Shown here piece after piece: positions 8,437-16,764 of a stretch of 52,174 bases of DNA (positions are counted from its first letter, which is position 1; the number at the start of each line of letters is the position of its first letter). This DNA is from Myxococcota bacterium. GTDB lineage: Bacteria; Myxococcota_A; UBA9160; SZUA-336. The DNA lies in contig DATKAO010000092.1 in the NCBI GenBank assembly GCA_035498015.1, positions 1 through 52,174 of the forward strand. The letters are read 5' to 3'. The notes beneath the pieces were generated by a model. The model made no database searches. It was not told the origin of the DNA and saw only the letters and a program-made list of their open reading frames with translations. The position numbers and the translations under genes were made by a program.

Positions 8437-9235
8437 GACGCTCCAGCCACAGACCCATCTCGCCCAGATTGAACCAGACCCGCGCAGAGTCGCGGGCGTT
8501 TTCTCGCGCCGGCGCGGGCGCGCCCGCCAGCAGCCGCAAGTGACTCCAGACCATGGCGAGTGACACGAGCTTCACGGGTCGGAACTCGCGGGTGATGCGG
8601 AAGCCGGCGCGGCCGAAGATCGCCGCCACGCCGCCGCGCGTGTAGTGCACGAGGTGGTCGGGCACGTCGTGCAGCCAGAGCGGCCCCATCCAGCGGCGGC
8701 TCCACGAGTCGGCATCGGGCAGCACCATCAGCACGGCGGCCGACGGCGCGGACTGCCGGGCGATCCACGCGGCCAGGGAGTTCGGGTCGGGCACGTGCTC
8801 GAAGCTGTCTTGGAACAGCCACAGATCGGGCGGGCGCGGCAGCGCGGGTAGGGGCGCGGCAGCGAACAGGCACGCGCGCGGCACGCCGAGTGACTCCGCA
8901 TGCGCGCGGTTGGCGGGCACCGGCTCGAGTCCCAGCACGAACGCGCCGCGCGCCTGTAGCGCCGCGAGACACGCGCCCCCGCCGAAGCCGACCTCGCACA
9001 CGGTGAGTCCCGCCGGAGACACTCCCAGCGCGCCCAGCCAGCGCTCGAGCGTGCGCACCTTGCAGCGGCCGACGGCCGGATCGTGGTGGCCGCGCGCCGC
9101 GGGATAGTCGTCGCCGTAGCGCTCGGCCGGGCCGGCGCCGCGCCGCACGCGCGTGTGGCAGGCGGGGCAGACCAGCCAGCGCCCCGTGGACGCCGCCGGC
9201 GCGAGCTCCGGGTGGCACGGCAGCGGGCCGCTCAC
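8408..9235 (-). CDS. SAM-dependent methyltransferase with N-terminal zinc-ribbon-like motif
   Basis: The 275-residue product begins with a short Cys-containing segment (LVCPACHTRV, about 20-29), then a class I methyltransferase fold: VCEVGFGGGACLAALQ is motif I, GLEPVP follows strand 2, and LFQDSFEHVPDP with LPDADSW are later strands. Similar proteins with a Cys-containing start and a 'RYGDDYP' stretch occur in O-antigen and other polysaccharide clusters. The GTG at 9235 overlaps the upstream stop (GTGA, 9232-9235), which fixes the start. Placement between a GT-C and a GT9 gene suggests it methylates a sugar or lipid intermediate. The substrate is unknown. Confidence 0.8.
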   Translation of the reverse strand: MSGPLPCHPELAPAASTGRWLVCPACHTRVRRGAGPAERYGDDYPAARGHHDPAVGRCKVRTLERWLGALGVSPAGLTVCEVGFGGGACLAALQARGAFVLGLEPVPANRAHAESLGVPRACLFAAAPLPALPRPPDLWLFQDSFEHVPDPNSLAAWIARQSAPSAAVLMVLPDADSWSRRWMGPLWLHDVPDHLVHYTRGGVAAIFGRAGFRITREFRPVKLVSLAMVWSHLRLLAGAPAPARENARDSARVWFNLGEMGLWLERHDGRRQAAD

Positions 9236-10815
9236 GGCTGCCTCCGCTGCAGCACCGAGACCCAGTACTTCGACTCCGGCTGGTAGCTGCGCGCGGCCTC
9301 GCCGAACACGTAGCGCGTGCCGCCGGGCAGGATGTCGGCCACGCCGACCGCGTCGTAGTCGCTCTGGGCGGCCGACGCCGCCCAGTCGAGCAGCACGTGC
9401 GGTGACTCCGCGCGCATGAGCCAGGAGGTGGACACGTTCACCCACACCAGGATCTCGGGCCGCGCCGCCTCCAGCTGCGCGACCATCTCCTCCTGCATGG
9501 CCCGCGCGTAGGGCTGCGGCTCCATCAGCGGGTAGGCGTAGATGTAGCCGGTGGCGGAGCGCCGGCCGGCGTAGAAGGGAATCTCGGGCTCCGAGCCGAG
9601 CACGGCGATCCGGTCGCCCGGGCGGGTGCGGGCGGCGATCTCACGCCCCAGGACCACGGCCTCCGGGAAGGGGTTCAGGGCGTACACCGCGCGCGAGGCC
9701 TGGTCGGGCGTGGCGCGCACGAGCACGTCGGACCGTACACCGATCGGTGTCACGAGCCCGGCCGCGGCCAGCCCCGCGCACGCCCAGCCGTGCGCGCGCG
9801 GCGAGCGCAGAGGCAGCGCCTGCGCGCCGGCGCCGGCCAGGAGCGCGAGGCCCGGCAGCGCCAGCACGAAATACTGCGGGCGGAAGTAGAAGCCCAGGCT
9901 CGCGCCGACCAGTCCCGCCGCGAGCAGTGCCGCCCCGAACCCGACGCCGCGGCGCAGCTCGGCGTTCCACAGCGGCGCCGCGAGCCCCAATGCCGCGGCG
10001 GCCCACCACACCGCCTGGTCGTGCCAGAGCCGCCGCAGCGCGAGCTCGAGGTCGCCCAGACCACGCCCGAGCGACACCTGCGAGCCGTAGCTCGCGGCAT
10101 AAGTCACCGTCCAGAACCAGAAGCGCGGAAAGACTCCCGCCGCCCACAGACCCGCGAGAGTCACGGCCGGCATTGCGATTATGCCTGCGCCAAACGCGCC
10201 CAGCCGAGCGAGTGACTCGGCGCGCCGGCCGCGCGCGTGGGTCAGCGTTACTCCGAGCGCGCCGAACAGCGCGAGCGGCGCCGCGTTCTGCTTCACGACC
10301 ACGGCCGCGCCGAGCAGAAGACCCGCGCCGGCGAGCCCGCCGCGGCCACGGGCATGCTGCGCGAGCAGCAGCCCCGCGAGCGCCGCCGCCACCGCGAACT
10401 GCTCGGCGTGAGCCCACAGCCCGAACACCGCGGGCGAGACACTCGCCGCTGCGCAGGCCGCTCCGGCCACGGCGGCGGCGCCATCCCCGAACCAGCGCCG
10501 CGCGAGCAGCGCACAGGCGAGCGCGCTCCATGCGCTCGCGACGAGCAGGCCCGCGTGGATGGCGGCGACGTTCGGCCCGCCGACTCCGATCAGGAGCGCG
10601 TACAGCGCGTAGACGCCGGGCCACTTCATGTTCCAGGCCTCAGCCCAGGGCGGCACGCCGTGCAGCAAGAGACTCCCGATGTAGGCGTACTCGCCCTCGT
10701 CCCGCTCGAGCGGGACGGTCAAGAGGCGCACGCGCACGGCCACCACCACGAGCAGCACCAAGCCGAGCGCCGCCCACGGGAGCCACCGCGAGAAACGGTC
10801 GACCGGCTCCCGCAT
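9232..10815 (-). CDS. GT-C type membrane glycosyltransferase (PMT/GT39-like)
   Basis: This is a 527-residue polytopic protein. The N-terminal helix (about 12-30) is followed by LERDEGEYAYIGSLL (about 36-50), the acidic first-loop motif of polyprenyl-phosphate-dependent GT-C enzymes, then W-N-MKWPGVY. About ten hydrophobic segments follow, and a periplasmic C-terminal domain from about residue 385 (GDRIAVLGSEPEIPFYAGR) resembles similar domains in PMT_2 proteins. It is the first gene of the minus-strand block running to 5465 and is coupled to the methyltransferase by a GTGA overlap. It starts nine bases from the stop of mutM, so the block may be transcribed from within or upstream of mutM. Acceptor unknown. 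Confidence 0.82.
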   Translation of the reverse strand: MREPVDRFSRWLPWAALGLVLLVVVAVRVRLLTVPLERDEGEYAYIGSLLLHGVPPWAEAWNMKWPGVYALYALLIGVGGPNVAAIHAGLLVASAWSALACALLARRWFGDGAAAVAGAACAAASVSPAVFGLWAHAEQFAVAAALAGLLLAQHARGRGGLAGAGLLLGAAVVVKQNAAPLALFGALGVTLTHARGRRAESLARLGAFGAGIIAMPAVTLAGLWAAGVFPRFWFWTVTYAASYGSQVSLGRGLGDLELALRRLWHDQAVWWAAAALGLAAPLWNAELRRGVGFGAALLAAGLVGASLGFYFRPQYFVLALPGLALLAGAGAQALPLRSPRAHGWACAGLAAAGLVTPIGVRSDVLVRATPDQASRAVYALNPFPEAVVLGREIAARTRPGDRIAVLGSEPEIPFYAGRRSATGYIYAYPLMEPQPYARAMQEEMVAQLEAARPEILVWVNVSTSWLMRAESPHVLLDWAASAAQSDYDAVGVADILPGGTRYVFGEAARSYQPESKYWVSVLQRRQP

Positions 10816-10824
10816 GGCGGAAGC

Positions 10825-11721
10825 TTACCGCGAGCGGAGCGCCTCCATCTCCTCCAGGGTGCGGGGCCAGTCCGACTTCAACAGTCGAGACAGCGCGCGG
10901 TCCGCGAGCAGTCTCCCGCCCGTCTGACAGGTCGCGCAGTAGTTGGTCTCGTTCTCGGCGTACACGATGCGCTGCACGGGCGAGCCGCAGACCGGACAGG
11001 GCTTGCGGTAGCGGCCGTGGACGGCCATCTCGGGGCGGAAGGCGGTCACGCCCTCGGGGAACCCCGCGCCGGCCTGCGCGCGCAGTCGCTCGACCCACTC
11101 GCGCAGCACCGCGCGGGTCGCATCGAGCAGGCGCTCGATCTCGGCGTCGCCGAGCTTCGAAGTCATGGCGATCGGCGAGAGCTTCGCGCGGTGGAGTATC
11201 TCGTCGGAGTAGGCGTTGCCGATGCCCGAGATCAGCCGCGGGTCGGTGAGCGAGCGCTTGAGCGTGTGATTCGCCGAGCGCAGCGCGCGCGCGAAGCCGG
11301 CGACGTCGGTCTCGAGCGGCTCGATGCCGCCCGGATCGACGGAGGCCAGCGCGTCGGGGCCGCGCAGCACGTGCAGCGAGGCGCGGCGCTTCGAGCCGGC
11401 CTCGGTGAGCGTGAGCGTGCCGGTCGCGAAGCGCAGCTCGAAGAGCGGCCGGCGCGCCGGCTTCTTGTCCGGCGGGGTCCAGTGCAGCCGGCCCGCGATC
11501 ATCAGGTGGATCACGAGCCACAAGTCGTCGTCGAAGCCGAGCGCGATGCGCTTTCCCACGCGCCGCAGCTCGCGCACGCTCTTCCCCACGAGCTCTGCCG
11601 GCTTGGGGTCCACGGTGCGCAGCAGGAACGGCTGCCCGATGCGCAAGGCTTCGAGCCGCGCGCCGCGCACACGCTGCGCCAGCGCCGAGAGGTAGACCTC
11701 CACGTCGGGAAGCTCGGGCAT
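10825..11721 (-). CDS. mutM: Formamidopyrimidine-DNA glycosylase (Fpg/MutM family)
   Basis: This bifunctional base-excision glycosylase/AP lyase removes oxidised purines such as 8-oxoguanine. The start at 11721 gives MPELPDVE, so the mature N-terminal proline nucleophile and Glu3 are in place; the longer frame to 11757 would destroy this. VGKRIALGF holds the conserved hairpin lysine, and SGIGNAYSDEILH is the helix-two-turn-helix. The C-terminal zinc finger has two CxxC pairs, CPVCGSP and CATCQTGG (about 240-265). At 298 residues it has about 30 residues after the finger, slightly longer than E. coli Fpg (269). It could be a Nei-like member with Fpg-like specificity. No neighbouring repair gene. 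Confidence 0.9.
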   Translation of the reverse strand: MPELPDVEVYLSALAQRVRGARLEALRIGQPFLLRTVDPKPAELVGKSVRELRRVGKRIALGFDDDLWLVIHLMIAGRLHWTPPDKKPARRPLFELRFATGTLTLTEAGSKRRASLHVLRGPDALASVDPGGIEPLETDVAGFARALRSANHTLKRSLTDPRLISGIGNAYSDEILHRAKLSPIAMTSKLGDAEIERLLDATRAVLREWVERLRAQAGAGFPEGVTAFRPEMAVHGRYRKPCPVCGSPVQRIVYAENETNYCATCQTGGRLLADRALSRLLKSDWPRTLEEMEALRSR

Positions 11722-11867
11722 CGCCCGAGAGTCACATCGGGGGTGTCGAGGCTGCAACCGGGCGCCTGCGTGTCGCCGCCTCGCTGCACCGCCGTAGGCC
11801 GCGCGTCCGTGTCACGCCGCCGCGCCGGGCATACCCCTTGCTCAAAGCCCCCGAGGAGGACTCGACC

Positions 11868-12116
11868 ATGCCCCACGACCGCTACGACTATCCCATGGAG
11901 CGCAGCGAGCGCGTGCCGAGCCCCGGGCTCGCGGCCGTGCTCTCCGTCCTGGTTCCCGGCCTCGGACACATCTACGCGGGCCGCCTCGGCGCCGGGCTGG
12001 GCTGGTTCCTCGCGACCATGTTCGGCTACTGGGCGATCCTGGTGCCCGGCTTCCCGATCCACGTCGCGAGCGTGTACTTCGCCTACCAGGCCGCGAAGCA
12101 CTTCGAAGGCTACTGA
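11868..12116 (+). CDS. Small membrane protein, TM2/DUF5683-like
   Basis: This 82-residue protein has an N-terminal polar stretch (MPHDRYDYPM), then two hydrophobic hairpin helices. AVLSVLVPGLGHIYAGRLG (about 23-41) is the recognisable signature of small TM2-like membrane proteins, followed by GWFLATMFGYWAIL and a short tail ending HFEGY. The ATG at 11868 is preferred over 11838 because GAGGAGG lies about nine bases before it. It is divergent from mutM across a 146-bp gap that contains no other gene I can support. Function of the family is unknown. Confidence 0.75.
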   Translation: MPHDRYDYPMERSERVPSPGLAAVLSVLVPGLGHIYAGRLGAGLGWFLATMFGYWAILVPGFPIHVASVYFAYQAAKHFEGY

Positions 12117-12133
12117 GTGGCGGAGCTCTCCGC

Positions 12134-12463
12134 CTAGTCGCGCGCTTCGAGCGTGAACTGCAGCTCGAGCCGGCCCAGGTGGAAGCGATCGCCGTCCTTC
12201 AGCTCGAGCGCGGCGGGCAGCTCGCCTTCCACGTCGGCGTGGCGCAGCACGAAGCCGCCGCTCTTGAACTCGACGAGCGCGTGCCGGGTGCGCAGTGACT
12301 CATCGTTCAGGGCGAGGTCGACTCCGGGGCCGCGGCCGAGCGCGGTGCGGGGCTGGTCGAGGCGGTACTCGAGGCCTCGGGCTTCGCCGGTGAGGATCAC
12401 CAGCGCGGGGCGATAGCGGGTCAGGAAGTCCGACAGGTTCCAGGAGACGGAGGAAGGTTTCAT
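12134..12463 (-). CDS. FHA-domain protein
   Basis: This 109-residue protein is almost entirely a forkhead-associated domain, a phosphothreonine-binding fold. After about 20 residues come LVILTGEARGLEYRL, then TALGRGPGVDLALNDESLRTRHALVEF, which holds the GR, the S and the R-H of the FHA peptide-binding loops (about 43-68), then GFVLRHADVEG and LKDGDRFHLGRLELQF. A GAGG lies just before the ATG at 12463. It sits 80 bases after the carotenoid oxygenase on the same strand. No Ser/Thr kinase is in the window, so its partner is unknown. The domain assignment is firm; the role is open. Confidence 0.88.
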   Translation of the reverse strand: MKPSSVSWNLSDFLTRYRPALVILTGEARGLEYRLDQPRTALGRGPGVDLALNDESLRTRHALVEFKSGGFVLRHADVEGELPAALELKDGDRFHLGRLELQFTLEARD

Positions 12464-12543
12464 CGATCCTCGGCTTGGACGGGGGGAGGACGGTAATGCT
12501 TCTCCCAACGGTCCGCCGCCGCGCGGCTTGAGTCCGTGGTGAA

Positions 12544-13926
12544 TCAGACCCGATCCTCGGGGACCCAGAGGCCGTGGAAGCCGTACGGCACGCGCTGCGG
12601 CAGGAGCACACGCGCGATCGGCGGCGCGGTCAGGTCGCGGGCGTCGGCGACCAGGAGCTCGCTCCGGCCCTCCGACTCGTCGTGGACGAACGCCAGGAGC
12701 CAGCCGTCGTCCTCGTCCGAGCCGCCCGGCCGCGGCACGAACACGCCTTCGCCGCCGTTGCGGTTCGGGCCGAAGCGGTGGAGCTGCGACGCGCAGCCGC
12801 GGTCGAGGTCGTACTTCAAGAGACCCTCGGCGAGCGGAAGACGAACGTCGCTGCGCATGCGCGAGGCGAACACGTAGCGCGCTCGCCGGCCGACCCGCGC
12901 CGGGTTCACGCTGGGCAGCTCGGCGTTCTGGTCGTCGAGCTCTTGCTCGCGCACCGAGCCGCGCTGCAGGTCGATGCGCCAGCGCCACAGGCGCGTCGGG
13001 TGCGGCGGCGCGTTGCCCGGCTCGACCTCGGCCGCGAGGTCGAACGCCGCGCGCTGGATCACGTCGAGCACCACCTCGGAGCCCTCCTCCCAGGCGTTCG
13101 CCACGTGGTACGCGAAGCAGGGAGCGATCGGGAACCAGCGCAGGTCGCCGCCGGAGCCGCGCCGCGGCATGAGTCCCAGGTGTGACCCGCGCTCGGGCTC
13201 GAAGCGCGCGATCGGCTCGCCGCGCAGAAAGCGCCGCACGTCGAACGTGTACGGGTGATTCATGAACACGGCCCAGCGCTCGGTGATCGCGAAGTCGTGC
13301 ATCCAGACGCCGATCGGCAGCTCGATCGCGGTGGTGTGCGCGAGCGTGCCGTCGGCCGCGATCACCGAGTACTGCGCGTGCGGCTTGGCGACCGGGCTGT
13401 AGCCGAAGGCGAACAGCTCGCCGGTCCGCGGGTCGAGCTTGGGATGCGGAGTGAGTGGATGGCGCAGCCGGCGCCCGAAGCTGTACACGCCGAGTGTCTC
13501 GAGCTCGGGCAGCGCGATCTCGTACGGCTCGCCCTGGTCGTGCAGCGCCAGCAGCCGGCCCGCGTGGCGGACCAGGGCCTGGTTCGCGGTGTTCTTGGTC
13601 GCGCCCTCGGGGTTGTCGAACTGCGGGCGCTCGAGCACGCCGGTCCAGAGCGCGCGCCCGCGCCGCCGCTCGAGCTCGTACGCGCGCGTGCGCACCGCGC
13701 GGTTGCGGTAGCTCGCGCGCCCGTTCTCGAGCCGCACCGCGTGCAGCATGCCGTCGCCGTCGAGCCAGTGATACGCGCCGAGCGGCGGGAACTGCGGATT
13801 GGGTCCGTTGCGCACGAACGTGCCGGCGAGCTCGCGCGGTAACTCACCGCGCACCGGCAGGTCGTCGGCCGCGAGCTCGTGCTCGACGGGTGCGAAGTTC
13901 CCCTCGAGGAACGGGCTCTTCGGCAT
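12544..13926 (-). CDS. Carotenoid cleavage oxygenase family
   Basis: This 460-residue non-haem iron dioxygenase of the carotenoid oxygenase (RPE65/CCD) family cleaves a C=C bond in carotenoids, apocarotenoids or stilbenes. The N-terminal ELAGTFVRNGPNP and HWLDGDGMLHAVRL (about 33-70) are diagnostic. Four histidines in family positions can ligate Fe(II): TPHPKLDP, WMHDFAITE, FAYHVANAWEEG and the C-terminal YGFHGLWVPE. The start at 13926 is the first ATG consistent with family length. The gene lies ten bases after the C45-like gene, probably in one unit with larE. Cytoplasmic; no signal peptide is seen. Substrate is unknown, and no carotenoid biosynthesis gene other than this is visible. Confidence 0.92.
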   Translation of the reverse strand: MPKSPFLEGNFAPVEHELAADDLPVRGELPRELAGTFVRNGPNPQFPPLGAYHWLDGDGMLHAVRLENGRASYRNRAVRTRAYELERRRGRALWTGVLERPQFDNPEGATKNTANQALVRHAGRLLALHDQGEPYEIALPELETLGVYSFGRRLRHPLTPHPKLDPRTGELFAFGYSPVAKPHAQYSVIAADGTLAHTTAIELPIGVWMHDFAITERWAVFMNHPYTFDVRRFLRGEPIARFEPERGSHLGLMPRRGSGGDLRWFPIAPCFAYHVANAWEEGSEVVLDVIQRAAFDLAAEVEPGNAPPHPTRLWRWRIDLQRGSVREQELDDQNAELPSVNPARVGRRARYVFASRMRSDVRLPLAEGLLKYDLDRGCASQLHRFGPNRNGGEGVFVPRPGGSDEDDGWLLAFVHDESEGRSELLVADARDLTAPPIARVLLPQRVPYGFHGLWVPEDRV

Positions 13927-13936
13927 CGGCGCGATT

Positions 13937-14728
13937 CTAGCGCGCGGCCGCGTCGAGCCGAGTGGCCGGGGCGCCGCCGTCGACGCCGAGCCAGGTGAGT
14001 CGGCCCGCGCCGGGGTCGAGCTCGACCTGCGGCCGCAGCGCGCGTGCGGCGCCGGGCACGGGACGCAGCTCGAGTCTCCCGCCGCGGAACGCCAAGCTGC
14101 GCGCGCGCCCGGCTGCGTCGGCCACCACGAGCTCGCCGGTGCCGCCCGCGTAGGCCGCACGCCGGCGCAGGTGGTCGATCCCGGCCTCGAGGTCGCGCGC
14201 GCGGAACAGGAGCTCCTGCGCGAGGAAGCGCAGCGAGAGCTCGTCGCGCGAGAGATCGCGCGTGCACACCGCGGCCAGGCCCTCGGAGTTCACGCCGCAC
14301 AGGCAGCCGGCGAGCGGCGCGAGCACGAGCTCGGCGCTGGCGAAGCCGCCGGCGTCGGGGCGGCTGCGGCGCAGAGCTACGAGTGACTCGAGCCCGGCCG
14401 GGAGCTCGAACGCCGCGCCGAGCGGCGCGCTCGCCGCCACGAACGCGGCCCCTTGCACGCGGGTCAGCGCCTCGCCCAGGAGCAGCAGCCACTCGGGCGT
14501 GCCGCTGGCCAGCGCCATGCCCTCGATCCGCTCGCGCTGCCAGGGCAGCTGCGTCTCGAGCGCGCGCGCGCTGGTCCCGCGCACCCGCCGCACCAGCGCG
14601 CGGCGCGCGAGCCAGGGCAGAGACCCGCGCAGGCGCAGCGCAGCGGCGCGGATCTCGCTCGCCAGCGACTCGCCTTGCGCGCGGCCCTGCTCGACCGGCG
14701 CACCCGGAGTCTCGAAGAGCGGCGTCAT
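13937..14728 (-). CDS. C45-like acyltransferase/hydrolase (Ntn-fold candidate)
   Basis: The 263-residue product resembles the C45 acyl-coenzyme A:6-aminopenicillanic acid acyltransferase family. PGAPVEQGRAQGESLASEI (about 8-26) matches the family's N-terminal G-x-P-E-x-G-x-x-G pattern, and a helical segment ends in WLLLLGEAL. GCLCGVNSEGLAAV (about 142-155) is where the autoprocessing Cys nucleophile would lie; the second Cys of GCLCG is the likely residue by position. C-terminal strands (GTGELVVADAAGR) fit the Ntn sandwich. The start ATG at 14728 overlaps the stop of larE (ATGA), suggesting coupling. It is shorter than typical family members (about 330-360). Reaction unknown; catalytic competence is inferred. 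Confidence 0.65.
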   Translation of the reverse strand: MTPLFETPGAPVEQGRAQGESLASEIRAAALRLRGSLPWLARRALVRRVRGTSARALETQLPWQRERIEGMALASGTPEWLLLLGEALTRVQGAAFVAASAPLGAAFELPAGLESLVALRRSRPDAGGFASAELVLAPLAGCLCGVNSEGLAAVCTRDLSRDELSLRFLAQELLFRARDLEAGIDHLRRRAAYAGGTGELVVADAAGRARSLAFRGGRLELRPVPGAARALRPQVELDPGAGRLTWLGVDGGAPATRLDAAAR

Positions 14729-15582
14729 CGCGCGGGCGGCGCGATCTGCAAAATCTCGTTCGCGGAGCCCATGCGGTAGCCGTCGACGTCGAGCGCGACC
14801 CAGCGGAAGCCCGCGTCGTGCAGCGCGCGCGAGATCGCGCGCAGCGCGTCGGGCGCGAGCGCGCGCGGCATCTCCTCGCGCGCCAGCTCCACGCGCCCCA
14901 GGTCGCCGTGGTGGCGCACGCGCAGCTGGCGGTAGCCGAGCGCGCGCAGCGCGTCTTCCGCGCGGTCGATCTGCGCCAGCTTCTCGGGAGTCACCTCCAT
15001 GCCGTAGGGCACGCGCGACGAGAGACAGGCCGAGGCGGGCAGCTCCGCGGTCTCGAGCCCGGCCGCCGCCGAGAGCGCGCGAATCTCGGCCTTGCCCAGG
15101 CCCGCTTCCAGGAGCGGCGAGAGCACCCGGTGCTCCTCGGCCGCGCGGTGACCGGGGCGGAAGTCGCCGGTGTCGTCGCGGTTGATGCCGTAGGCCACGG
15201 CCGCGAAGCCGCGCTCGACCCGCAGGCCTTCCAGGAGGTCGAACAGCTCGGTCTTGCAGAAGTAGCAGCGGTCGGGCGCGTTGCGCGCGTACTCCGCGCG
15301 CTCGTGCTCGTGTGAGTCGATCCACTCGTGGCGCAGCCCGACCTGGCGCGCGACGCGCTCCGCGGTCTCGCGGTGACTGCGCGGGTACGACGGAGACACC
15401 GCGGTGACCGCCAGCGCGCGCGGCCCGAGCGCCTGGTGCGCGGCCCAGGCGAGGTACGCGGAGTCGACGCCGCCCGAGTACGCGACCACGAGCGACTCGC
15501 AGCGAGACAGTCGCGCCAGGAGCGCCGCTTGCCTGGCGCTGGCGTCGTCGCTGGCGCGCGTTTCCGCTGGCTCGTTCGACAC
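14725..15582 (-). CDS. larE: LarE-type ATP-dependent sacrificial sulfur transferase
   Basis: LarE adenylates pyridinium-bis-carboxylate mononucleotide and inserts sulfur to build the nickel-pincer cofactor of lactate racemase. The 285-residue protein has SGGVDSAYLAW (PP-loop, about 36-46), PDRCYFCKTELF (about 105-116), YGINRDDTGDFRPG, and ASACLSSRVPYG, which contains the Cys of the family's catalytic region. A GTG start is used. It heads a minus-strand run with the C45-like protein and carotenoid oxygenase. larA, larB and larC are absent here, so the cofactor may serve another LarA homologue elsewhere, or this may be a LarE relative with another sulfuration target. It is divergent from ddl across 71 bp. 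Confidence 0.85.
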   Translation of the reverse strand: MSNEPAETRASDDASARQAALLARLSRCESLVVAYSGGVDSAYLAWAAHQALGPRALAVTAVSPSYPRSHRETAERVARQVGLRHEWIDSHEHERAEYARNAPDRCYFCKTELFDLLEGLRVERGFAAVAYGINRDDTGDFRPGHRAAEEHRVLSPLLEAGLGKAEIRALSAAAGLETAELPASACLSSRVPYGMEVTPEKLAQIDRAEDALRALGYRQLRVRHHGDLGRVELAREEMPRALAPDALRAISRALHDAGFRWVALDVDGYRMGSANEILQIAPPAR

Positions 15583-15594
15583 GCGGGCAGGTTA

Positions 15595-15610
15595 CGAACG
15601 CGCTCGTTCG
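15595..15610. promoter_or_regulatory. Inverted repeat CGAACG-CGCT-CGTTCG between larE and ddl
   Basis: Perfect 6-bp arms separated by four bases lie in the 71-bp divergent spacer. Position suits an operator for larE or ddl, but no protein is implied. Confidence 0.3.
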
Positions 15611-15653
15611 CGTGTCAATGACAGTGGCCCCGCGGCGGCTATCCTCGCGGGCC

Positions 15654-16754
15654 ATGGCGAAACGGCGCATCGGGATCGTCTTCGGGGGCCGCTCGACCGA
15701 GCACGAGGTCTCCGTGGCGTCGGCCAGCGCGATCCACGATGCGCTCGACCCCGCGCGCTACGCGCCGGTCCTGATCGGCGTGGCGCACGACGGCAGCTGG
15801 CACGTGGCCGAGGCGGGCTCGGGACTCATGCCCGGCGAGGTGATCGGCCACGCGAAGAGCCGCACGGCCTTCGCGGGTCTGCGCTCCGGCCTCGAGCTCC
15901 TGCGCCGCAGCGACGCGGCACCGGCGCTCGCCGAGAAGCTCGACGCGGTGTTCCCGATCATCCACGGCCGCGGCGGCGAGGACGGCTCACTGCAGGGCAT
16001 GCTCGAGCTGGCCGAGATCCCGTACGTGGGCTGCGGCGTGCTCGCCACCGCGCTGTGCATGGACAAGGCGCTCGCGAAGTCGGTGTTGCGCGACGCCGGC
16101 GTCCCGGTCGTGCCCGCGAACGAGATCTCGCGCCACGAGGCGCTGCTCTCGACCGCCGACTTCGAGGAGGCCGTCGAGGCGCGCTTCGCCTACCCGTTGT
16201 TCGTGAAGCCCACGAACACCGGCTCGTCGGTCGGCGTGCAGAAGGTGCGCACGCGCGCCCACCTGCACCACGCGATCAAGGAGGCCGCGAGATACGACCA
16301 CGACGTGCTGGTCGAGCCCGGCGTCGAGGCGCGCGAGATCGAGTGCGCGGTGCTGGGCGGTCACTCGCCGCAGGCCTCGCAGCTGGGCGAGGTGCGCTAC
16401 AGCGCGGAGTTCTACGACTACGAGGCCAAGTACGCCAGTGACTCCACGCAGATCCTGATCCCGGCCGACGTCACGCCCGAGCAGGACCAGACCATGCGCC
16501 GCTACGCGCTCGAGGCCTTTCGCGCGCTGAAGTGCTGGGGCATGGCGCGCGTGGATTTCTTCCTCGAGAAGAAGACCGGGCGCATCCTGCTGAACGAGCT
16601 GAACACGCTGCCCGGCTTCACCGACGCCAGCATGTACCCGAAGCTCTGGGAGGCCAGCGGCATCTCGCTGCCCGAGCTGGCCGACCGGCTGATCGAGCTG
16701 GCGTTCGAGCGGCGCAAGGAGACGGCCTCGCTCGAGATCCGCTACGCGAAGTGA
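15654..16754 (+). CDS. ddl: D-alanine--D-alanine ligase
   Basis: This 366-residue ATP-grasp ligase makes the D-Ala-D-Ala dipeptide for peptidoglycan. Motifs in order: RRIGIVFGGRSTEHEVSV (about 4-21), FPIIHGRGGEDGSLQGMLEL (about 101-120), PYVGCGVLATALCMDKALAK, PLFVKPTNTGSSVGVQKV (ATP-binding lysine and glycine loop), DYEAKYAS (omega loop), WGMARVDFFLE, and LLNELNTLPGFTDASMYPKLW with the metal-binding Glu and Asn. All catalytic signatures are present and the length is typical. The ATG at 15654 is preferred over 15612 because the protein then begins at the usual family position. It is an isolated gene, not in a division and cell-wall cluster. Confidence 0.95.
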   Translation: MAKRRIGIVFGGRSTEHEVSVASASAIHDALDPARYAPVLIGVAHDGSWHVAEAGSGLMPGEVIGHAKSRTAFAGLRSGLELLRRSDAAPALAEKLDAVFPIIHGRGGEDGSLQGMLELAEIPYVGCGVLATALCMDKALAKSVLRDAGVPVVPANEISRHEALLSTADFEEAVEARFAYPLFVKPTNTGSSVGVQKVRTRAHLHHAIKEAARYDHDVLVEPGVEAREIECAVLGGHSPQASQLGEVRYSAEFYDYEAKYASDSTQILIPADVTPEQDQTMRRYALEAFRALKCWGMARVDFFLEKKTGRILLNELNTLPGFTDASMYPKLWEASGISLPELADRLIELAFERRKETASLEIRYAK

Positions 16755-16764
16755 CTCGCCGCAG

